Below are positions 45,713 through 54,800 of a stretch of 64,000 bases of DNA, in pieces. The notes under the pieces were generated by a model. It did no database searches and was not told the DNA's origin. It saw nothing but the letters and a program-made list of their open reading frames with translations. Every line of letters begins with the position of its first letter. Positions within the stretch are counted from its first letter, which is position 1. The position numbers were made by a program, and so were the translations under genes. The stretch covers positions 1 through 64,000 of the forward strand of contig JAIELX010000025.1 of the NCBI GenBank assembly GCA_019752635.1. The letters run 5' to 3'. The DNA comes from Candidatus Obscuribacterales bacterium (GTDB lineage: Bacteria; Cyanobacteriota; Vampirovibrionia; Obscuribacterales; Obscuribacteraceae).

Positions 45713-48115
45713 TTAGCGGCTCAAAGCCGATCGGCGGCCGTTCTGCCGAACTGTCCTGTTTTTGGTGCTCTTGGCGGTCTTTTGCTTCGAGTCCGTCTTG
45801 AAGGCAAGTGCAAAGACTTCGTCAAGATGCGCCACCGGAATCAAATTCAGCTTACCGGCTACGTAATCGGGAATATCTTGCAAATCCTTTTCGTTGCTGC
45901 GTGGAAACAGTACGGTCTTTATGCCGGCGCGCACCGCTGCCAGTACCTTTTCTTTCAGCCCGCCAATGGGCAGCACTCGTCCGCGCAATGTGATCTCGCC
46001 GGTCATTGCCATGCTTGGCTTTACCGGACGTTTGGAAATCGCCGAGTAAAGAGCAAGCGTCAGTGCAACTCCTGCGGAGGGACCGTCTTTCGGGGTCGCC
46101 CCTTCGGGAATGTGGATGTGGATATCGACGTTATCGCCGAATCCGGGTTCGATGCCCAGCTGTTCCGCGTGACTGCGGATGTAGGTAAAGGCGGCTCGGG
46201 CAGATTCCTTCATAACGTCGCCAAGCTGGCCGGTCAGTTCGAGTTTGCCTTTCCCCGGCATGGTGTTAACTTCTACGGACAGGGTTTCGCCACCGGCTTC
46301 GGTCCAAGCCAGTCCGGTGACGATGCCGACTTGCGGTCCGTGGTTTTCACTGTCTCGGCTGATTTTGGCCGGGCCGAGGTACTTTGGAATCATTTGGGGG
46401 GTGAATCGCACTACCGTGTCTCTCTCTTTGACTATCTGCGTAGCGACTTTTCTGCAGATGGCGGCAATGCTTCGCTCCAGATTGCGAACACCGGCTTCTC
46501 TGGTGTATTCCTGAATCACCTTGCGCAGCACTTGCGACGGAAGCTTGAGTTGTGATGTGCGGATTCCGTGTTTCTCAATTGTTTTGGGAATAATATGTTG
46601 CTCGGCAATCGCTATCTTCTCTTCTTCCGTGTAGCCGGAAATGTGAATGACTTCCAGTCTGTCGTGAAGCGGTCTGGGCACGTAGTCGAGGCTGTTTGCC
46701 GTGGCAACGAAAAAAACGTCGCGTAAGCTGAATGGTGCGTCAATATAGTGGTCCGTAAAGTTGTCGTTCTGATCGGGGTCCAGCACTTCCAGCATCGCCG
46801 CCGTCGGATCGCCCTGATAACTACGAGTCATCTTCTCAATCTCGTCTAGCAAGATTACGGGATTGCGCGTGTTCGAAGACTTCAGAGCCTGAATAATTCG
46901 TCCCGGCATTGCGCCGATGTACGTACGTCTATGACCGCGGATTTCGGCTTCATCGCTTACGCCGCCCAGCGAGATACGTGCGAACTTTCTGTTCATAGAC
47001 CGCGCTATCGATTTGACAAGACTCGTCTTGCCGACTCCGGGAGGGCCGACAAGACAAAGAATATTGCTTTGAGGTTGTTTGCTCAACTTGCGCACGGCCA
47101 GATACTCGATGATACGCTCTTTCACTTTGGCCAGACCGTAGTGATCTTCATCGAGAATGGTCTCTGCGCGTTCAAGGTCAAGGACGTCGCGTGATCGTTT
47201 TGACCAAGGCAAAGAAACCAGGGTGTCGAGGTAGGTGCGAATGACGGCAGCTTCTGCGGTCTGAGGCATCATTTTCTCGAGCCGACTCAGTTCCTTTTGT
47301 GCTCTTTCGAGCGCGGTTCCGGTCATTTTGCTCTTGGCAATCTTCTGCTTATACTCGGCGATTTCGCCGACCTGATCGCTCTCTGAATTCAGCTCTTCTT
47401 GAATAATGCGCATCTTTTCGCGCAGATAATATTCGCGTTGAGTTTTCTCCAAATTGAATCTTACGCGGTCATGAATCTGCTGCTCCAGGAAAGCCAGTTC
47501 CAGCTCGCGGGACAAGAGGTGACCGATGTACTCAAGGCGCTCATTGCTGTCGAGGATCTCAAGACACTTCTGTCGTTCTGCAACATCGAGCCCCAGGTAG
47601 GTAGCGATAATATCCGCCAATCTTCCCGCTTGCCCGACACCGGAAACAGCGAGCAAACTCTCAGGATTGATCTTCTTTGTTGATTTTACAAACTGCTCAA
47701 ACTTTTCAATCGTAATGCGCACCAGAGTTTTAGTGTGCGCATCGTCGTAGACTACTTCTTTCAGCTCTGTCACCTTGGCCGAAAGGTGCTCTTGCCCGTC
47801 GATGAACTCGTCGATGTTGACTCGCTCGGAACCCTCGACCAGCACCTTGACCGTTCCATCCGGCAGCTTGAGCATTTGCTGGACTTCTGCCAGCGTGCCG
47901 ATTGGATAGATATCGTCAACCTGCGGGTCTTCGCATTCGGGATCACGCTGCGAAGATAGCACCACAAGCTTGTCGCGCAACAATGCCGCTTCCATGGCTG
48001 CAATTGACTTCGCTCTGCTGACGAAGAGCGGCGTGAACATTTGCGGAAAGACGACTACGTCTCTTAACGGGATGAGCGGTAATTCGGTGTCTTTTATGTC
48101 TTTGACGTCGGGCAT
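45713..48115 (-). CDS. lon: ATP-dependent Lon protease
   Basis: Lon degrades misfolded and regulatory proteins in the cytosol as a hexameric AAA+ ring. The N-terminal LON domain begins at LPLIPLRDVVVFPQM. Then follow the AAA+ domain with Walker A GPPGVGKTSL and Walker B VILLDEIEKM, and the Ser-Lys protease domain: the catalytic Ser in PKDGPSAGVA and Lys in GGLKEKVLAAVRAG. ATG 48115 is taken; a TTG at 48139 would add eight residues. About 800 residues in total, standard. The C-terminal tail after the protease domain is unusually basic (TKNRTVRQNGRR). It follows clpX on the same strand, a conserved quality-control cluster. Confidence 0.97.
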   Translation of the reverse strand: MPDVKDIKDTELPLIPLRDVVVFPQMFTPLFVSRAKSIAAMEAALLRDKLVVLSSQRDPECEDPQVDDIYPIGTLAEVQQMLKLPDGTVKVLVEGSERVNIDEFIDGQEHLSAKVTELKEVVYDDAHTKTLVRITIEKFEQFVKSTKKINPESLLAVSGVGQAGRLADIIATYLGLDVAERQKCLEILDSNERLEYIGHLLSRELELAFLEQQIHDRVRFNLEKTQREYYLREKMRIIQEELNSESDQVGEIAEYKQKIAKSKMTGTALERAQKELSRLEKMMPQTAEAAVIRTYLDTLVSLPWSKRSRDVLDLERAETILDEDHYGLAKVKERIIEYLAVRKLSKQPQSNILCLVGPPGVGKTSLVKSIARSMNRKFARISLGGVSDEAEIRGHRRTYIGAMPGRIIQALKSSNTRNPVILLDEIEKMTRSYQGDPTAAMLEVLDPDQNDNFTDHYIDAPFSLRDVFFVATANSLDYVPRPLHDRLEVIHISGYTEEEKIAIAEQHIIPKTIEKHGIRTSQLKLPSQVLRKVIQEYTREAGVRNLERSIAAICRKVATQIVKERDTVVRFTPQMIPKYLGPAKISRDSENHGPQVGIVTGLAWTEAGGETLSVEVNTMPGKGKLELTGQLGDVMKESARAAFTYIRSHAEQLGIEPGFGDNVDIHIHIPEGATPKDGPSAGVALTLALYSAISKRPVKPSMAMTGEITLRGRVLPIGGLKEKVLAAVRAGIKTVLFPRSNEKDLQDIPDYVAGKLNLIPVAHLDEVFALAFKTDSKQKTAKSTKNRTVRQNGRRSALSR

Positions 48116-48185
48116 CGATTGATTGAACGCTCCGTTCAATTCCAGAGTTACGGATGGCTCCCGGCGCCACAGGTACCGGGACGGG

Positions 48186-49484
48186 TCAGGCGATCTCGCC
48201 TTTCAGTTTACCGGTAGGCAGCTGTAGAAGTTCGGCAGAAGACTTCTTTTGCACAAGATCTTTAGTTATGCGGCAACCTTTGATATCCGTGCGCGATGGC
48301 ACTTCATACATGACGTCTAACATAATCTCTTCCACAATTGAGCGCAGCGCGCGCGCACCTGTTTTGCGCTTGATTGCTTCTTCGGCAATTGCTTCGATTG
48401 CGTCTTGATCGAACTTGAGTTCGACGCCGTCCAGTGAAAGCAGTTGCTGATACTGCTTGAGGATGGCATTCTTCGGTTCGACAAGAATACGGATCAGTGC
48501 TTCGACATCGAGCGCTTCAAGCACTGCAATAACCGGCACTCGTCCGATAAATTCCGGAATCATACCGAACTTCATCAAATCGTCCGGAACAACTTCTTTC
48601 AAAATCTTGGATGCGCGTTGCTCTCGTTCCCACTGGGTGAGCGGCACGGAGGAACCGAAGCCGATGCAACGGTCGGATGAAACTCTCGTTTCTACAATCT
48701 TTTCCAATCCAACAAAGGCGCCACCACAAATGAACAGAATGTTCTGAGTATTGATCTGAATGAATTCCTGGTGCGGATGTTTGCGACCGCCTTGTGGCGG
48801 TACATTCGCCACGGTTCCTTCAATCATCTTCAGCAGCGCTTGCTGTACGCCCTCGCCACTGACATCACGGGTGATGCTTGTGTTTTCCGATTTGCGCGAG
48901 ATTTTGTCAATTTCGTCAATGTAGATAATTCCGCGTTCGGCTTTCTTTATGTCGTAGTCTGCAGCTTGATAAAGACGAAGCAGGATATTTTCTACGTCTT
49001 CACCTACGTAACCAGCTTCTGTGAGAGTGGTTGCGTCGGCAACTGCAAACGGAACGTCGAGAAACTTGGCAAGTGTTTGTGCCAACAGTGTTTTCCCTGA
49101 TCCGGTCGGACCGATCAGCATGATGTTGGACTTTTGAATCTCGATTTGGTCGGCAAGCTCAGTATTGTGATTGATCCGCTTGTAGTGGTTGTAAACCGCT
49201 ACGGACAGAACTTTTTTCGCTGCGTGTTGTCCGACAATATGCTGATCGAGAAACGTTTTGATCTCGTTCGGCTTCGGGACGTCGATTAGTTTCGGAAGCC
49301 CGGGCTCCGCAGGTGCTGCCTGCGGGCCCGAGCCTTCGAACAGTTCTTCATCGAGGATCTCGTTGCAGAGGTCGACGCACTCGTCGCAGATGTATACTCC
49401 CGGTCCCGCGATCAGTTTTTTGACCTGATCCTGGCTCTTCGCACAAAATGAGCATTTCAGTCTGTTGTCGGATTGCTTGGGCAT
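48186..49484 (-). CDS. clpX: ATP-dependent Clp protease ATP-binding subunit ClpX
   Basis: ClpX is a hexameric AAA+ unfoldase that feeds tagged proteins into ClpP. The N-terminal zinc-binding domain has two C-x-x-C pairs ([15 protein letters not shown]). Walker [13 protein letters not shown], Walker [10 protein letters not shown] and the pore-loop GYVGEDVEN are present, and the IGF-type loop (RCIGFGSSV) that docks on ClpP is recognisable. 432 residues, standard length. GCAGGTGA precedes the ATG at 49484. The gene follows clpP by about 20 bp, the usual order tig-clpP-clpX-lon. Confidence 0.98.
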   Translation of the reverse strand: MPKQSDNRLKCSFCAKSQDQVKKLIAGPGVYICDECVDLCNEILDEELFEGSGPQAAPAEPGLPKLIDVPKPNEIKTFLDQHIVGQHAAKKVLSVAVYNHYKRINHNTELADQIEIQKSNIMLIGPTGSGKTLLAQTLAKFLDVPFAVADATTLTEAGYVGEDVENILLRLYQAADYDIKKAERGIIYIDEIDKISRKSENTSITRDVSGEGVQQALLKMIEGTVANVPPQGGRKHPHQEFIQINTQNILFICGGAFVGLEKIVETRVSSDRCIGFGSSVPLTQWEREQRASKILKEVVPDDLMKFGMIPEFIGRVPVIAVLEALDVEALIRILVEPKNAILKQYQQLLSLDGVELKFDQDAIEAIAEEAIKRKTGARALRSIVEEIMLDVMYEVPSRTDIKGCRITKDLVQKKSSAELLQLPTGKLKGEIA

Positions 49485-49506
49485 TGGAAGTCACCTGCGT
49501 TTGGAA

Positions 49507-50181
49507 TTAGACGGCGGAAAGGTTGGGAGCCTGATCCAGTCTCACAATCACTTCGTCCACAAGGCCATAAGCTTTGGCCTCTACGGCGGTCATGATGTTG
49601 TCGCGGTCAGTATCCTTCTCAATCTGCTTCACTGTCTGGCCGGTGTGTTGTGCCAGTAGTTCATTGAGTTCGCGTTTGATGCGCAAGATTTCTCGTGCTG
49701 CGATTTCAATGTCTGTTGCTTGTCCTTGAGCGCCGCCGAGCGGCTGGTGAATGAGTACGCGACAGTGAGGAAGCGCAAGGCGCTTGCCTTTTGCTCCTGC
49801 GGCCAGCAGAAACGCACCCATACTTGCTGCTTGACCCAGACAGATAGTCGTCACATCAGAGCGGATGTGCTGCATGGTGTCATAAATTGCCATGCCGGCT
49901 GTAACTGATCCGCCGGGAGAATTGATGTACAGACGAATATCCTTTTCCGGATCTTCGCCTTCCAACAGGAGTAGCTGAGCTACAATCATGTTGGCAACTG
50001 TGTCGTCGATTGGTGTACCGAGGAATACGATACGCTCGCGCAACAGTCTGGAGAAAATGTCGAACGCTCTTTCTCCGCGAGCAGTAGTTTCAATTACTGT
50101 CGGAGGATAGTAGGCGCTTGGAGCGATGCTCCAAATTTCGTTCAGGTCGCGCTTGATTTGTCTTGGGTCCAAAATGCTCAT
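49507..50181 (-). CDS. clpP: ATP-dependent Clp protease proteolytic subunit
   Basis: ClpP is the serine peptidase chamber that works with ClpX. From ATG 50181 (AAGGGAAGG upstream) the protein has 224 residues; a frame start at 50214 would add eleven. The catalytic triad is complete: Ser in [10 protein letters not shown], His in VLIHQPLGG and Asp in KDTDRDN. The substrate-binding [11 protein letters not shown] is present. The N-terminal 30 residues before the core are longer than in E. coli ClpP, a possible propeptide. It is one of the four genes tig-clpP-clpX-lon on the minus strand. Confidence 0.98.
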   Translation of the reverse strand: MSILDPRQIKRDLNEIWSIAPSAYYPPTVIETTARGERAFDIFSRLLRERIVFLGTPIDDTVANMIVAQLLLLEGEDPEKDIRLYINSPGGSVTAGMAIYDTMQHIRSDVTTICLGQAASMGAFLLAAGAKGKRLALPHCRVLIHQPLGGAQGQATDIEIAAREILRIKRELNELLAQHTGQTVKQIEKDTDRDNIMTAVEAKAYGLVDEVIVRLDQAPNLSAV

Positions 50182-50321
50182 TGCCTTCCCTTTATCAACC
50201 TCTCGGAAAATCATTAAATGAAAGATACCTGTGCTTAATGAGTTAAGTCAAGGTAACTAACGGTCTCCATGCTCAATGATACGAGAATTCCGTGCGTCTG
50301 TCGGACGATCAGGACTGATTC

Positions 50322-51779
50322 TCAGCTATTCGCGGTTTCTTCGGATTTGCTTTCCGATTCGTTCGCTTGTGAGCCGATTTCTTCACCCGATTGCTGCTCC
50401 TTGGCAGCCTTCTTGCCCTTCTTCGCCTTGGGGGCTTCTTCCGAAGCGGCTTCCGGCTTAGATTCAGATTCTTCCTCTTCCGGAACGTAGTCGATTTTCG
50501 CCTGGGCTACCAGGAAATCTACTACTTTACGAGTGAGGGCTTCCTCCATTGCTTGCCTGCTGAGTTGTTCAGCGGCGCGACGCACTTGTTCGTCTTGTCT
50601 AATGCGCTCTATTGGTACATTATACCGATTCAATAGTTCGGCTAGAAAGGGTGCTGATTCTTCTTCAGTAACGCTCAAACCTTCTGCACGCACAATTGCT
50701 CCGAGAACCAGTGAAGTCAATACACGTTGTGTTGCTTCTTCCTTCTTCTCTTTGTAGATATTCGGGTATTCGGGAGCATTGACATACTCTTCCCAGCTTT
50801 GTCCCCGTTCCTGGACGAAGTGTTTGAGGTGCGATAAGAGCAGGTTGCTTTCGCGCTCGATCATCGATTCCGGTATTTCAACGTTGGCGCCGGCTACGAC
50901 TGCATCAACAACCAGTTTCTGGGTGCGAGCTTCGTTCTCCCCTTTTACTTCCTGCTCAAGGCGTCCGTAAAGAGCTTCTTTAAGCTTCTCGAGCGACTCT
51001 TGACCCAATGATTTTGCGAATTCTTCATTAAGCTCCGGCAGTACGCGTGTGCGGATTTCTTTGACGTCTACTTTGAACTTCGCTTCCTTGTTTGCAAGGT
51101 CGCGGTTGCGGTAGTTCTCCGGGAATTTTGCTTGCACTTCGCGGGATTGTCCCGGCTCAGCTCCAACCAGTTGTTCGCAGAAACCGTCGAGAAAGTTGCC
51201 TTCTTTGATTTCCAGGACCAGACCTTCAGCTTTGCCGCCTTCAACCAGGTTGCCGTCCACGAAGCATTCGAAATCGAGCAGTACGGTGTCGCCTGTTTCT
51301 ATCGGCTTGGGCTCGACAGTTTGCAGGGTTGCTCGTGCTTCGGCTACGTTCTTCATCGCGCGTTCGAGGGCATCTTCCGGCAATTTTGCTTCCGGAACTT
51401 GAACCGATACGCCTCGATACTGACCAGCATTGACTTCCGGACGAACTTCGAAGCTGGCATTCAGCTTGAGAGGCTCACCAGGATTGAATTCCCACGAATC
51501 TACTTGCGGCTCGGTGATCACGTCGAGCTTCTCGTCCATGATTACGCGACCGAGAATCTCCGGGACCAGGTTCTCAAGCGCTTCGCGTTTGAGATAGTCA
51601 ACTCCGACAGCCCGTTCAACAATGTTTCTGGGGGCTTTCCCTCTTCTAAATCCGGGAATGTTCAGGCGATGGCTCACCTGACGGCATGCGACCTCGTAGG
51701 CTTTCATTGCACGTGTCGACTCTACCTCGACGCCGACTTTGACTACGTTCTTGCCTTCCCTCTCGAGGCTGACTTTCAT
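50322..51779 (-). CDS. tig: Trigger factor
   Basis: Trigger factor is the ribosome-bound chaperone and peptidyl-prolyl isomerase that meets nascent chains at the exit tunnel. The ribosome-docking signature is seen as GFRRGKAPRNIVE, followed by the PPIase domain (TGDTVLLDFECFVDGNLVEGG) and the long helical C-terminal arms. At 485 residues it is about 40-50 longer than usual because of an acidic Glu/Ser/Lys C-terminal extension (KPEAASEEAPKAKKGKKAAKEQQ). AGGAAGATA precedes the ATG. It leads the tig-clpP-clpX-lon cluster and is probably co-expressed with clpP. Confidence 0.97.
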   Translation of the reverse strand: MKVSLEREGKNVVKVGVEVESTRAMKAYEVACRQVSHRLNIPGFRRGKAPRNIVERAVGVDYLKREALENLVPEILGRVIMDEKLDVITEPQVDSWEFNPGEPLKLNASFEVRPEVNAGQYRGVSVQVPEAKLPEDALERAMKNVAEARATLQTVEPKPIETGDTVLLDFECFVDGNLVEGGKAEGLVLEIKEGNFLDGFCEQLVGAEPGQSREVQAKFPENYRNRDLANKEAKFKVDVKEIRTRVLPELNEEFAKSLGQESLEKLKEALYGRLEQEVKGENEARTQKLVVDAVVAGANVEIPESMIERESNLLLSHLKHFVQERGQSWEEYVNAPEYPNIYKEKKEEATQRVLTSLVLGAIVRAEGLSVTEEESAPFLAELLNRYNVPIERIRQDEQVRRAAEQLSRQAMEEALTRKVVDFLVAQAKIDYVPEEEESESKPEAASEEAPKAKKGKKAAKEQQSGEEIGSQANESESKSEETANS

Positions 51780-52368
51780 GGCTTATCTTCCTGTGTGTTG
51801 TGGCTAAAGCTTTACCGACGGATTCGATGCTGTGCCGTTTGAAGGACAAGACGCCGGACGGCGAATCTTAACTCCCCGAAATGCACTATTCGCGCCGAAA
51901 CAATCTCGCGATTCTACCATGTGGGGCGCATGCTCTCGCCTTTTCGGGCGATTTGTGTAGTTAATAAAAACTCGTGTCGGGCCCGGAACAACCCTCGATT
52001 ATTGGCTGCTAATCCAACCGGTCCGAACAGGGGCTGCGTCAGGGCGATCGACAAGCCAATTTTGCGCGCGTGAGACTGTGAGGAACCCTAAGTCTGTCTC
52101 AGCCGACAAATATCGTCGTTCTGTCGCGACTATAGCGCCGAATTGCGCCGCAGTCCCGCAGGGAAGTGTCTTGCTGACGGACCGGCTTGGGTTCAGCGTG
52201 CCCCCTTTTGATCGCAGCGCAGGCGTGCTCGTGTCGTCCTTTTCGCCAGGACGCGAGGTGCGTCGTGTTCTGGTCGCGCAGTCTCTCTGCTGTCCCCGGT
52301 TCTCCGCTGGTCGTTCGCTTCGATGCTTGCTGCAGCTGAGCAAACCGACCGATCGAAAAAAAAGAAAT
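51780..52368. other. GC-rich intergenic region upstream of tig
   Basis: About 590 bp between tig and the next gene (both minus). Long GC-rich open frames on both strands here (51999-52343, 52078-52386) look non-coding. A 10-bp stem with G-U pairs (CCAGGACGCG, 52246-52255, with CGTGTTCTGG, 52264-52273) could fold in RNA. The tig promoter should lie here. No known RNA class is recognised. Confidence 0.4.
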
Positions 52369-52869
52369 CTAGGAGGAGGGCGCTGACAAGATTAGCGCCT
52401 GGTTGTTGGCGATAAAGAAAGCGATCAGAAGCGCCAGATTAATAGTGAGGAAGATTCCGAGTAAGCTTGCGCCGAGCATCAGCTGCCAGGTCAAGAGAGC
52501 CTGGCGAGGCTGAAACGTTGTTACGATGCCGAAGCGGTTGGCTACGTACATTAGGAGCGAAATCCCGACTAGCAAGTCGGCCGAGAGGACAAAGGTAACG
52601 CGAAAGTTTTCAAAGCCCGGCACCACCAGGCAAACAAGAGCGATGAAGCAGCAGGCTAGTAGTGCGATCGCCGTGGCCTTGTCGCTGTCACGCACTTTGA
52701 GGTCGTGGTCGTTCTGGATACTTGTGACGTAACGCAAGGCCGCAGCGCTGCTTACCCAACGGGAGCGTCGATTGATGACGGGATCAATTTTGACAGTGTC
52801 AACGCCGGCGCTATCGGCTTTCTTCTCGGGTTTTTGCCCTGAATCTTGCGCTTTGTCGTTGTCACCCAT
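52369..52869 (-). CDS. Hypothetical membrane protein with charged N-terminus
   Basis: From ATG 52869 (GGAGG upstream) 166 residues. A polar N-terminus of about 65 residues (DNDKAQDSGQKPEKK...) precedes three hydrophobic helices (ATAIALLACCFIALVCLVV; LSADLLVGISLLMYVA; LTWQLMLGASLLGIFLTINLALLIAFFI). It is not recognised. A stem GGCGCT/AGCGCC at 52379-52399 overlaps its last codons and is followed on the minus strand by a long T-run (52355-52362), so a weak terminator may sit there. A frame start at 52911 would add 14 residues without a ribosome binding site. Confidence 0.75.
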   Translation of the reverse strand: MGDNDKAQDSGQKPEKKADSAGVDTVKIDPVINRRSRWVSSAAALRYVTSIQNDHDLKVRDSDKATAIALLACCFIALVCLVVPGFENFRVTFVLSADLLVGISLLMYVANRFGIVTTFQPRQALLTWQLMLGASLLGIFLTINLALLIAFFIANNQALILSAPSS

Positions 52870-53377
52870 TTTAAGCCTCCACGCCCGATGGTTTTTCGCT
52901 CGGACTTTCACTCAGTTGGTAATACCCGGCCCTGAGCTCAGCATAACTCATTGTATGCGTGCATTGGCGGCGCTTAGCGTGTTTGTGGTTTTATCCGCCG
53001 CTGATGGTGCGGTCGGTTCTGATGTTGTTCCGTGCGCACGTCAATCTCCGAAAGCGGACGGTACATCTATCTGCGTACATCTAGCAGCGGACCGGTCGGG
53101 CCTTGTGCGAGCATTAGGCTTGCGCCTGACCCGAGAAGGCGCTCGAAGCAGCTGATGGACCAGCACAACGTCGAGCCGTGAACACGATTGCGAGGCGTCG
53201 CGTAGGTGCTCGTGAGCGTGGGTACCTTAGCGCGAACCGTACCGGAAATATGTGTCTTTCAACGCTGATTTCTTGTCGTTTGCAACCGCGAATCTAGATT
53301 AAATGAGTGGGCGGAATGGTCGGCCTCACGTTCCTGTTCTGTCAGATATTTTCGAATTCTTCTGACCAAACCGAAGG
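52870..53377. other. Intergenic region before the DUF6088-like gene
   Basis: About 500 bp. The frame from ATG 52955 to 53155 begins with a weak signal-peptide-like stretch but lacks a ribosome binding site and is not counted as a gene. Nothing else is recognised. Promoters for the divergent genes on each side must lie here. Confidence 0.35.
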
Positions 53378-54313
53378 GTGGGAGAGAAAGACCCGCGCGC
53401 GATGGCTTTCAGCGAGAAGACGGTTGTCAGCCGGTTCGCCGTATTGAACTTTTTGCCTCGTTTCTTCGTATGTAAGTTAGGGCAGGCGCAGAGGGCGGAA
53501 GCTGTGAGTTTCAAAGCCGTTGACCAACCAGATGACCACCTAAGAACAACCGCGCTTTTCGGCGCGACTTCGGCTATTCGTCGCGCTTTGAATCTGCTTC
53601 CCGAAGGGACCATTATTGCTACCGCGCAGTTTCTATCATTTGGAAGTCGCGCTGCAGTCGACAAAGCTTGTTCGCGACTGTGTCGTCTCGGGGAAATAGT
53701 TCGCCTGGCCAGAGGCCTGTATTTCAAGGTAAGGTCCGGTGATCCGCATTGGCGCCCGCCGCTCGAAGACATTGTGATGACTAAGGTGCGCGCTTTTCAA
53801 CGCGATGCCGTACCGCCGCCGACAGAAGATCCTTTATCCAGGAAAATCCCCCAGCGTCAGCCTTCTTCGAGCGAGTCTGAGAGCCGTGACAGCAGAACGG
53901 AGATTCATCTTGATACCAATGGCAACACCAGTTCCTTTCGGCTTTATAACGGTATCGTCGTCAGGCTCAAGCACGTCGCAATGCGTAAGTTCGACTTAGC
54001 GCAAGCAGCTGTCGGCCGAAAACTGCGTGTGCTTTGTGAAGCGGCGCAAGGACTCAGTCCGATACATTTGAAGGAGTTCTCGCAATCTATTGGCAGAGAG
54101 GAAAGGAAAGATTTGAAGGTTCTGCTTGCGCTGCTCCCTCACTGGTTGTCTGACGTTCTTGGCGCCCCTTGGGGGCATAAATGGGAGATTCATAAGTTTC
54201 CTGTTCGTGAGCTCTCTGGCGGTCCTGCTCAATGGTTCAGCTTGGCCTCTATTAGTCACAGCAGAGCGCGGCGGTCGGATGCTCGACCGCTTCAGCTTGA
54301 TTGTTGCGACTAG
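53378..54313 (+). CDS. Orphan DUF6088/AbiEi-type regulator-like protein
   Basis: 311 residues from GTG 53378; other starts are ATG 53402 and GTG 53504, the last with GAGGG upstream and closer to family N-termini. The recognisable part is a winged-helix region, LPEGTIIATAQFLSFGSRAAVDKACSRLCRLGEIVRLARGLYF, the hallmark of DUF6088/AbiEi-type antitoxin and regulator proteins. A beta segment NGIVVRLKHVAMRKF follows and matches their second half. The last 90 residues are of unclear type. In AbiE systems this protein represses its own operon and pairs with the AbiEii nucleotidyltransferase toxin; here no such toxin is adjacent, so it is an orphan. It could be a decayed or recruited regulator. Confidence 0.65.
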   Translation: MGEKDPRAMAFSEKTVVSRFAVLNFLPRFFVCKLGQAQRAEAVSFKAVDQPDDHLRTTALFGATSAIRRALNLLPEGTIIATAQFLSFGSRAAVDKACSRLCRLGEIVRLARGLYFKVRSGDPHWRPPLEDIVMTKVRAFQRDAVPPPTEDPLSRKIPQRQPSSSESESRDSRTEIHLDTNGNTSSFRLYNGIVVRLKHVAMRKFDLAQAAVGRKLRVLCEAAQGLSPIHLKEFSQSIGREERKDLKVLLALLPHWLSDVLGAPWGHKWEIHKFPVRELSGGPAQWFSLASISHSRARRSDARPLQLDCCD

Positions 54314-54347
54314 TTAGTTACTTTCCATGCCCGCCGACATTAACCTT

Positions 54348-54433
54348 CCGCGACAAGCGAGGACGGGAATGCTCCAGCGTAGCCGTCCTCGCTTGTCGCG
54401 GGTTGCGGATGCTTGTGGAAGCGTGCGCAACCC
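54348..54433. repeat. Tandem pair of strong palindromes
   Basis: First: a perfect 19-bp inverted repeat, arms 54348-54366 and 54383-54401, with a 16-nt loop. Second: GGGTTGCG (54400-54407) with CGCAACCC (54426-54433), with an inner stem AT-GCTT / AAGC-GT and a GTGG loop, making a 14-pair imperfect hairpin. The two overlap by two bases. It is not a terminator, as no T-run follows. It resembles REP/BIME-type palindromic elements or a mobile-element remnant. Confidence 0.8.
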
Positions 54434-54522
54434 GCCACCACAGATAGTGCACGACCAAAACGAACAAAGCCGGAAAAGTATCCCGGCTGCGTTAGATTTG
54501 AAGACTAAGAAGTGCTTCTAGA

Positions 54523-54593
54523 GCGGGAGAAGAGATTCGAACTCTCGACATTCTCCTTGGCAAGGAGACATTCTACCACTGAATTACTCCCGC
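54523..54593 (-). tRNA. tRNA-Gly(GCC)
   Basis: 71 nt. Acceptor arm GCGGGAG/CTCCCGC closes fully; the D-arm (TTCAGTGGTAGAA), anticodon loop TTGCCAA with anticodon GCC (54561-54559), and T-arm GAGAGTTCGAATCTC are all clear. CCA is not encoded. It reads GGC/GGU Gly codons. A strong promoter lies just upstream at 54608-54637. Confidence 0.95.
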
Positions 54594-54607
54594 AATTCAG
54601 ATTTCCC

Positions 54608-54637
54608 ATTATATGGCACCGGCGAAGCTGCGATCAA
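54608..54637 (-). promoter_or_regulatory. Sigma70-type promoter of tRNA-Gly
   Basis: On the minus strand: -35 TTGATC (54637-54632), an 18-bp spacer, and consensus -10 TATAAT (54613-54608). The start would be about 54601, eight bases before the tRNA. Confidence 0.75.
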
Positions 54638-54700
54638 CATGTAACAGATTTTTTCACAGACTGTCCTTAGAAAGAGCTTCATTCAAAGAAAATGCCAATA

Positions 54701-54736
54701 AAACTAGGCAAGCCCCAACAAAGTTGAGGCTTGCCT
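54701..54736 (-). terminator. Rho-independent terminator of the Gfo/Idh/MocA gene
   Basis: Arms AGGCAAGCC (54706-54714) and GGCTTGCCT (54728-54736) pair, with one mismatch and an inner CAAC/GTTG stem with AAA loop; TTTT follows on the minus strand about 54703-54700. It lies about 65 bp after the oxidoreductase stop. Confidence 0.75.
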
Positions 54737-54800
54737 AAAAAATTAAAACAGCTACAAACTACGGCATTACATCTGAACTGACAAAAAGTCGTTCGTTTGA

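Noticed and set aside
51999..52386. Opposing open frames in the gap upstream of tig
   Set aside because: Both strands are open because the segment is GC-rich; no ribosome binding site and no domain.
52955..53155. Possible small secreted protein
   Set aside because: Signal-like start, but no ribosome binding site and an Arg/Ala tail of non-coding look.
54327..54521. 64-residue open frame over the palindromes
   Set aside because: It runs through both palindromes; its codons are an accident of the repeats.
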